Shown here: positions 55,901-64,000 of the stretch, piece after piece | Position numbering within the stretch: position 1 is the stretch's first letter | How the letters are laid out: the number at the start of each line of letters is the position of its first letter | From: Hydractinia symbiolongicarpus | Lineage: Eukaryota; Cnidaria; Hydrozoa; Anthoathecata; Hydractiniidae | Direction: 5' to 3' | NCBI RefSeq assembly: GCF_029227915.1 | Contig: NC_079885.1 | Location: 6,448,001-6,512,000 of the forward strand | DNA length: 64,000 nt | Position numbers and translations under genes: made by a program | Notes under the pieces: model-generated | Told to the model about the DNA's origin: nothing | The model's database searches: none | What the model saw: only the letters and a program-made list of their open reading frames with translations

Positions 55901-58900
55901 TTTTAAATTAAAATATTTTACATTGGAAGGAGCAAAAAAATATTTTTTTAGAAACATACACGCCCTTCAGCATGAACATATATACCAAAAAAATATACGA
56001 AATATAAGAAAATAAACTAAATATGCGCATATCATGTATCATGCGTAAAATGGCGCATTTAGGCGTGGATTTTACGTGCGTACAAATTTTTTGATATTAA
56101 AAAATTAGTTTGACGTCATCAGTATCACCTTTGGTCAAAAAATAACAAACACAATAAAAAGAAGACGATATTGGTTCTCCTGATAAAAAATTATCACAAC
56201 ACAACGGTCCAATCTCCTAATGACCATATTTTGTCATTTTAAAATGGTTAGGCGAGCTTAAGACCTTTCTCTTGTGTGACTGAGTTGATGGATACGGCAA
56301 AAAGCGACAGAATCCGAACAATTTTCATGCAATGTGATTGGCTTGCCGGCCGAAATAACGTATTCTGATTGGTTTACAAAAAATTGACGACTTTGACCCA
56401 TATTTAGGGCATTCGAAATGTAACACAGCATCAATAATCATTGGATTTTTTTGTAACCGATGCCGTGTAATTTGAATTTCCGACCAAACGAAAGCAATTA
56501 GGAGGGTTTTTTCGGACCAAACGAAAGCAATATATTATAGTATTCTTGTTATCTTAAACACTTGTAATATATAGCTAATAAAAGCATGCACCACCTAACT
56601 TTCATATGAAAAATCCTTTTTATACTTAATTTTTAATTTTCACGAAATAGGCCCAGAGCACACGTAGACTGATAATAACTTCCTGCAGATGTAAATAGCT
56701 TACTACTAGGATATATCATCTGAGGAATTTTAATATCAGTACAAGTCTGTGAATTTAGAAAAAATATATATAAATAATAATTCCTAACCAATTAGTCAAA
56801 GTGGCAACTTTATGTGGGTAGTATAAAAAAGCATACTTTTCGCTAATGGTAAAAGTCCAATAACTTGTGCAAAAATTAAAACAATGGCTTAAAACTTGAT
56901 ATGGTATAATTTTAGACCAGATCGATGAAAGAGAGCCCAATATACATTGACCTATCATTGTAGTTTTTAAGTTTTTTAATTTAGGCATTTTTGGGTACGC
57001 CGATAAGGCATTTTTTACAGCATATCTGTTCTAACACAAATACAAGTAAAAAACCATTAAAAGCAATTATTCTGATTGAAATAAGTCAGATAGGAATTGA
57101 TAAAACTAGTTTAAGCCCAAATTTTTTAACCAGTCCAAAGAAGTTGTAAAGTACTGGAATGTTCAACTTAAATTATGTTGATACAAAAGCTTAATCATGA
57201 TTACGACTACGGTTTAAGTGATAAAATTTTTGTTTGTCTTTTATTTATTATGTTATCAATTGAATAATATTTGAGCAAACGCATTTTGCAGAATAGGCAG
57301 TGACCAAGCAAAAGGGTGCATAAATGTTTTATTCTGTAGTGCTACATCCAACATGTTGTATAATACAGAAGTTAGTTTCGACAATTTACTTATTTCCTGG
57401 GATAATTATTTTAAGCTCTTAAAGTCACTGGAGATTTGTTTGTACAGCTACATGTCCTAGCTACATGTTGGTGACAATAAACTGGTTGACGTGCTGCAAC
57501 ATTTCATCATTAGGGTTTTTCCTTTTCCCTGAGGTATATATATAGTAAGAATTCTGTTTTACTTTCTTGCTAAGAAGAACATCAAGGTAAGTCATTTATG
57601 TATTCCATCTTACATATGATGATGACGCTTTTGTGCAATTAAACTGGTGTAACGCAATAGAATTTGTGGGGAATGAAGCTGTTTTTACTTGTACTATCAG
57701 GCTTGGTTTAGTTTGTTTTGGTAGACTAATTGCGGTAGCATGGTTTGTACTCTGAACACAGAAAATTTTTGCCACCCTTCGCCAAATACTTTAACTTCCC
57801 AGTGGTAAGAAAAATTATGCTGTGCCTTCAGACTGTACAGATACATCAAAAACCAAAAACTAAATTTCCTATTACCTCTACCTGTGGTGCAAAGCGCAAA
57901 GTTAAACCTGTATTTACATCATTAAATGCTAAAAATACTTATGCTCAAGCTCATATTCTGTTTTGTCTGCAAGGTGTTGATGAAGGATGTGATGATAATT
58001 TTAAAGCCAACCATTTTTGTAATTCTGGTTAAAACAATTCAGCTTCGCCTAGTTAAGCCTACTTTAGCATATAGCAGACTGTCCATGTCTGGAATAGCTA
58101 ACATTACGTTATTAGCCATTTCCTAGACATGCTGACGAGCCCTGATATTTGGCGAAACAGTCTTAAAATATTTGAATTTAAACTGTCGTTTTTAATTTTC
58201 ATACTTTTTTGAAACCCTTTAAAAGATGGTTTGTTATTTTCTTGTCCATTCAAAACTTTAGAGCAAAAAACGTCTCTAAATAAAGCTAATAATTTAGACA
58301 TTATTTAGGCCGTTTATAATGCGTAGAGGCTTAAAATAGCAAAAGTTTCCGGGGTTGCGCCCAAAATCCGCCATGGGAGGCTTACAGCGCCCCCATGACC
58401 CCCAGTTGTTCTGGACGCAGCAAATTGCTGCGCTGTTTTTGCTTTGCAAAAAATGTGACTGACATGTTAAAAATGTTGGATCCGCACCTGAATTTGTTGT
58501 ACTTGTAATTGTGATGATTATTATGGGTTGAAAGATTGGTATTTGCAAGGTATACTTTGTTTTATTTTGTATACATCAGAAGAAAAATATTAAGTGGAAC
58601 CTTACTTTGAATTGTATTTCAAACTTTGCAGCGAATCTAAACGATTAACAATTATAAGAGATTATAAAAATAACTAGAAAATCATATAACTAAATTTCCC
58701 AGGATTAAATTTTGAGTATTACGCAAGGATTCGTAGGAGCCAATTTTCAAATTTTCACGAACTTCATCGATGTTTTAATATATAATTCGATAAAGTAACA
58801 AAAAATGGCATTGTGGGAGAATTAAGTTTAAAATTTACACACATGCTAATTTAGTTGTGTGAAATCTAAAAAATTACAAATCTGAAGTTTGAAAAATACT

Positions 58901-58983
58901 TTATTCTGGTGTCTATTGAATCCTCTCGAAATTTACTCCTCTTAAAATATCAGGACACAAACACAGGATGTAAGACAACTTAC
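55901..58983. other. Intergenic or NAGPA intronic region
   Basis: If NAGPA continues leftward, its later exons (EGF-like and membrane parts) should lie here or beyond, but no Cys-rich EGF frame was found. Open frames at 57745-58032 (+) and 58104-58301 (-) look protein-like but match nothing I know. A GC-richer patch near 58360-58450 appears to be an unassigned repeat. Confidence 0.35.
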
Positions 58984-61311
58984 TGATTTCATTTTCTTCA
59001 TCTTCATTATGTACACATAGGATTGTGCTAACCTTCTTTGGACAAAGTAGATTTGCATCAGCACTGTAAAACAACAAAATATGAAACACATATTAATTAA
59101 CAGTTAAACAAGTCTGCAGCTTCAATCAATCTTCTAGGGGTATTACCATAGTACGTGGGGAATATAATCCATAAAATTTGACCTCTCATTCTCTCTTGTA
59201 CTCTCTCTACCACCCCTCATTTACCACACACACACACACCACTCCACACGTACCTTCAATTATCTTTACTTGCCCATCCTTTAACTAGCTTTTATTGAAA
59301 ATAAACGAAACGTTTGCGAATAAAGAAATACTGCAAACTTTTCAAAATTGGCTTTTTTCACACAAATTGTTTTAGATATGTGTCATAAAAAATATACGGA
59401 CCTTCTGACCTTGACACACCAATCTCCTCCTCTCCCAACTACACAAGAAAATTTCTTAGCATGACAATGTGTCCTCTGCCCTTTGCCCAACCTGTGCCTG
59501 CCTTCACAGCTTTACATAGAGCCTCCTAAGTTTAACTATGCCCAAAAAAATAAAATTAGTAATATGCTATGTTTCACAAACCGAGTGACAATTTTATTAC
59601 AAAAAATTGACTGATAGACTTGAATGACGAAATGTTTTTTTTTTGTTACCTAATTGTGGGAGAATACCAACTTTAATGTCTTGTGTATAATCGTGTGTTT
59701 ATTTGTATAGACAGTTACCTTATCAGTAAAAAAAAGTCAGCAAAAAAATTAGTCAGCAAAAATAAAAAGTCGGCAAAAATATTTGTAATTTGGACAAAAT
59801 TAAGTCACTTTTTGCCGACTAAATTTTTGAATTTAGTCACTTTTTGCCGACTAAATTTTAGAATTTAGTTACTTTTTGCCGACGAATTTCCGGACAAAAA
59901 TGATAAGGAAAGTTTAGTTTTTAAATTTCAATAAAAAAAAAAACAGCAACAAAAATGGTTATATAAAAAGATTAAGTTTAGTCAATTTTAAGAATACTTA
60001 AAAAAAATTAAAAATTAAAAAAGAATAATAAGAATAATAAGAATAATTGCATACAATAAATAATAAAAAGTAGCAACAAGGAAGAAAAAAGGCAAAAAAG
60101 GTGGTCGGAAAAAAAAGTTTAATCCATAAAAAATTAGCAAAAAAGAGGGGGGAAATCGATTTTATTTACGTCCCTGGAGGCTTTATCTTTATTTTCTTTA
60201 AAGTTATAAGAACAGAAGAATGCTCTTACCACGGGTTACTTGGATAATTAATGATTGCTGATTGATACACAAATGTGGCTGATCCACCACCGTCAAAATT
60301 GATAGCATTAATAACTCCAACGGACTGTAAATAAGTTGCAGCCTCCCACAAATTAACGCTAGAATATGGACAGATGACAAAAAAAATTATATACTCAAAG
60401 ATTTTATCGATGTTTAAGTTTAAAAAAGAAAAGTTTCTTAAAAAAACATGAATTTTCTGACTTATTCGAGCGTAAATGTCACTTAGAAAATGAACTGCAT
60501 TGATTTCAATAAACAAAAAAAAAATTTGGTGAGAAAAAAGCTTATACCCTCTTTCATCTGTTTTACCATCAAATTGAACAAGATGCACATGGCCAAGCTT
60601 ATCATATCCTATTAACGTTCGTGCTGATTTTACACCAAAAAATCTTTTTAAACTTCCTGTTGTTTCTAAATTCTTGCATTCAGCTTTCTCACTTTGGTTT
60701 AAATATATTTCACCTTTTCTTATAACCCAACCTACTCCTGATATCAGCTGAACAAAGGGGTTTGTTTTGTCTAAAACTTCTTCTTCTGATAAATACCCTA
60801 TTACTACAGTACCATCTTTACGTATTCCAAAGTTCGCATTTTGCACACCATCTGCATCTTGCACCAATCTACCATTACTTATAATATTTCCAAGACAAGC
60901 TCCTTTCTTTTGTCCATCTATACCAAAGAAGCCGGCATTGGTAGCAATTATACAATTTCGTTGTTGTGCGGAATCTGTTACATAGCTAAGTGTTTGTTTC
61001 GAACAAGAACCGGGTTGCAATGGTTCTAATACTGAGATCATGTTTAAAGGATCTCTAACTATAGTGTGATGGCCATACTGCATATGGTAATTGATATAAT
61101 TAAGTTCGTATGTTCGAGATATATTCTTTGGTTTCATAAACTCTTTTGTTAGGTTACCATGTTTTTTTTCTTGACAATCTCGAACATAACGATGTGTTCT
61201 TTTTCTGTCAGTGTGTTCAGTATGTGGGTAAGGAATTAGGTCATCAGATGTGACACAGATATTTGAGGTAAGTTGTAGACAGAGTGTAAGTAAGGACCAC
61301 CATTTTGACAT
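58984..61311 (-). CDS. NAGPA: NAGPA (mannose-6-phosphate uncovering enzyme), 5' exons
   Basis: Exons 61311-60548, 60358-60230 and 59063-58984 join in frame with GT-AG introns. The start ATG precedes a hydrophobic signal peptide (about 1-20, WWSLLTLCLQLTSNICV). The catalytic phosphodiester-glycosidase domain is clear: ATNAGFFGIDGQKKGACLGN, NFGIRKDGTVVIGYL, LISGVGWVIRKGEIYLN, SARTLIGYDKLGHVHLVQFD, then in exon 2 VNLWEAATYL, VINAINFDGGGSATFV, and in exon 3 LLCPKKVSTILCVHN. The enzyme acts in the trans-Golgi and removes GlcNAc from lysosomal enzymes to expose mannose-6-phosphate. Exon 3 ends with phase 1 at GTAAGT. The EGF-like, transmembrane and tail exons of the human protein are not visible, so the gene is partial here. 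Confidence 0.9.
59725..59890. repeat. 31-bp tandem repeat with inverted short copies
   Basis: Unit AATTTAGTCACTTTTTGCCG plus ACTAAATTTTT repeats three times at about 59800-59888, while 59730-59780 carries inverse GTCGGCAAAAA / GTCAGCAAAAA copies. The whole can fold into a hairpin. It lies in NAGPA intron 2. Confidence 0.7.
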
Positions 61312-64000
61312 TCTTGTATTGCAACGATTTTTACCTTAATCTAAGAAGAAAAGATGTTTACAAACGTTTTCTACCATTTATTGCCGGCATTTTCTTGATT
61401 AAATAAATATTATACGAAACATAGGCGTCAAAAGCTATACACCACGAAAACATGCATCCTGCTTTAAAAAAATCCATGTAACTCACGTCTTATCATAAAA
61501 ATAAATACATTGTTTTAATGTCGTGAAAATCTAGGCATCATTAAACCAATGCAAATGGCCAATACTTTACTATTTTGACATTAACACAATATTTTATTAA
61601 AATTCAAAGTAGAACAATGATGATAATATGGAAGACATAATAAATGTTGGTAACGTTAAAAAAAGGCTAGCCATAATTTTTTTTCATCATTTTTTTGCAA
61701 TTTACCATTCAACAAAATTCCAAGTGGCAAGTTATTATTTTACGATAACTTGGATTTATTAGCCCAGCTGTATTAACTCTAATGTCCAATAAAACACCCT
61801 GCTTGGCGTTTTTTAAAAATGTTGAATTTTTTTATCCTAGGCTTTTAATTGGGTAGGAGTGATTGTTTTGAAGTGTTGTTTAGTTTAGATGACGTATGTT
61901 GAGTGAATCTCTGATATTTCTTTTAAGAATTATGAGTCCTAAAAATTTAACGAATCATAGAAGATTTGGTGTGAAACTGATCTTGTGATGTAGAATGAGG
62001 TACGTGGTGAAATGTGATCTAGAAAGTGGTGAATATAAGCGATAAAAATGTAAAATACCCATATTCAAATAATTAAAAAGAGCGGTTACTAAATACAGGT
62101 TTTAAGCCTAATTTTAGATTCACCCCTTTTATTTATCTATTTTTAGCAGTATAGAGAGTGTAATCCAGCATTCTCAGTAGCTGTTAAACGGCTATAACCC
62201 AATTGAAATTTATCACAAATTTACCAATTTATTAGAGGAGCTATATATATTCATTACAAAAATACAGGACTTATAGCTCATTTCATGCATGTTGTAAAGA
62301 AATAAGATTTCATTAATACATAAAAACACCTTAATGAAATTCCCATTTAGGATTTAACAGCCTTTATATTACATTTCTGGATTGTACCCTGATACTGAGC
62401 ATGGGCCATTATTTGAGCCTGAGCCATTGCCCCCTACCAAAGATCATCTTTGATAATAGTACCAAGTCTAGCCTTGGTTGAAAATCGTGATAATTAAATG
62501 AAATGAAATATTTCAACACCTATATTGCATAACGTCCAGCCATTTTATTTGGATGACGTGAATCATAACATATATCATACAATTGTAAAAACAGCAATAA
62601 AAATGATTCAATATATAAAAAGTAAAAATCACCTTTAAATATATAATAAATTTATTTAAAAACTATCCAGTTATATAATTCAAAATATTTCATAAAATTT
62701 AATTTGCATAGAATTATAACTTAATCAATACCTACCCTAAGAATTAATAATTTTATTTGCAACAACAAAATAAAAACAAACAATGCTAGAAAAAAGTTAT
62801 TCTTCAACAGCAATTTTTATGACCACATTGGTTTACCTTCACTATTAACATATGAAGTGGTGACGTCTTGGAGACATAAGAAAAGGAACACCAAATGCCT
62901 TCAGTGCTATATATGTGAAGAAGACCTTTAGCAAATTTTTATTTGCAGAGCTTATTTTTTGTGGATTAGGCCCAAATTTTGCAGACTTAGCCACAAAATT
63001 TTAGGAATCAGTCAACCGTAAAATATTTTATATTTTCTACAAAGCAATTTCTACTATAATTTTTTTTAATTCTTCGTATTTTCAGAAGGAACAAAGCCAT
63101 TATTGGCTCATATAAAGTTACATTAATTTCTGAAAGCTATATTAGGCACAATACTGATTTTGCCTTTACTAAAATTACTAGCTTTGTCATCATCCACATA
63201 AATATATTGTGCAAGTGAAGCATTTCGGAACCACTTCATCCACAAAAATAAGTTCTGCAAAAAATTCGTACCCTGCAATGCGTCTAATAGGCAGCACATT
63301 GATAACTATGGCTACGATATTAAAATTTTTGTCCACTCAGCAAAAACAAATTTGTTCAGAATTGAAGGCTCTTACATTATATCCTCATATTAGATGCTTT
63401 AGCTTGTGACAAAATAGATACAAATGCTGTGGAGTTTATATATGATGACAAATTTTCACATTGTTTACTTACCAACATCGCTTAGAGTAGAGCTATTCGA
63501 TATAATTAACTGAAAATAAACACCTGTTTGTTACCACAACATAAAAAACAACACAACATCAATGCTCATAACAATAGTACTGTATGAAAAACTAGCCGAT
63601 GACGAGGAAGATTTGTCTATAAGAGAGAATATTAGTCTTAGTCTGACGTGACATTTGTTACTTTATTTGTAAATCTTTGTGTAAATTAATTTTTACGCTG
63701 TAAAAGAATCTATTTTGTGCATACTAATTTTCACGCAATAGCAATATGAGTGTATTTTTTGAGTTCAGTTTTATGCATGTGGAAAGTCTTTCAAAGAACA
63801 AGAAAAAAGAGTAAGATTATGGCTTCAGAGAAAGTATATATGGGTTTAAATTATCTCTATAACCAGTGTTGTTTCTTGAATACAAGTAACATGGGTATTA
63901 ATTTTCATGCAAAACATTTTACACATAATTTCTGTAACAATATTCCAGCATTAAGAATTTTTTTGCACAAATGCATGAAAATTAGTATAAGGTAGTAAAA
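61312..64000. other. Region upstream of NAGPA
   Basis: Presumed promoter side of NAGPA followed by AT-rich DNA to the window end. Open frames at 63209-63409 and 63750-63995 show no recognisable motifs. No RNA gene or clear element was found. Confidence 0.4.

Noticed and set aside
57745-58032. Possible gene with Cys/His-containing frame
   Set aside because: Checked for THAP and zinc-finger spacing; none fits, so no function is claimed.
60359-60547. Continuous NAGPA frame across intron 1
   Set aside because: The open stretch is hydrophobic and Lys-poor filler; the GT donor at 60547 and AG acceptor before 60358 give the conserved E-R-G-V-N-L-W-E junction.

Overview
The window looks like nuclear DNA of a cnidarian, most likely a hydrozoan. 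It is AT-rich, its conserved animal genes carry short exons with GT-AG introns, and it is full of transposon families common in cnidarian genomes. The species cannot be fixed from the sequence alone.

Host genes, left to right: (1) the 3' end of a tetratricopeptide-repeat protein gene, + strand, open at the left edge (3-1802). (2) RBM28/Nop4, a nucleolar RNA-binding protein, - strand, six coding exons over 12842-25212 that join in frame to 830 codons. (3) RPL13, + strand, two coding exons (31430-31843, 35838-36059) encoding 211 residues. Its 4-kb intron carries three paralogous C/D-box snoRNA genes whose guide matches a conserved 18S rRNA segment. (4) An intronless Sox transcription factor, - strand (39134-40246). 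(5) A CYTH-domain protein, - strand, six short exons between 41696 and 45624, easily missed by ORF-based annotation. (6) CCDC103, a dynein-arm assembly factor, - strand (53074-53718), with a small putative membrane protein gene near it. (7) The 5' exons of NAGPA, the lysosomal 'uncovering enzyme', - strand (58984-61311), with the rest not found.

Mobile DNA fills most of the space between and inside these genes. At 2.9-7.0 kb a pogo-like transposase gene is in two pieces, with a PIF/Harbinger element (Myb-like gene and transposase gene tail to tail) between them. RBM28 intron 1 holds a 1600-bp TTAA-flanked element, a 686-bp terminal-inverted-repeat element with a CCTAT target duplication, and a third inverted-repeat element. 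At 25.4-30.6 kb a Ty3/gypsy retrotransposon with identical 104-bp LTRs sits inside a tRNA-derived SINE. Further on come an RTE-like LINE tail (32.9-33.1 kb), a 5'-truncated Penelope-like element with a hammerhead-like motif (46.0-47.3 kb), a CR1-like LINE (48.6-51.9 kb) and a pogo-like transposase tail bordered by a repeated AAACTTTCGCG motif (54.9-55.9 kb). Several minisatellites lie in introns.

No operon logic is expected. RBM28 and RPL13 (with its snoRNAs) both serve ribosome production. The other genes are unrelated neighbours. Calls rest on reading translations, splice sites and repeats by eye; no database search was run.
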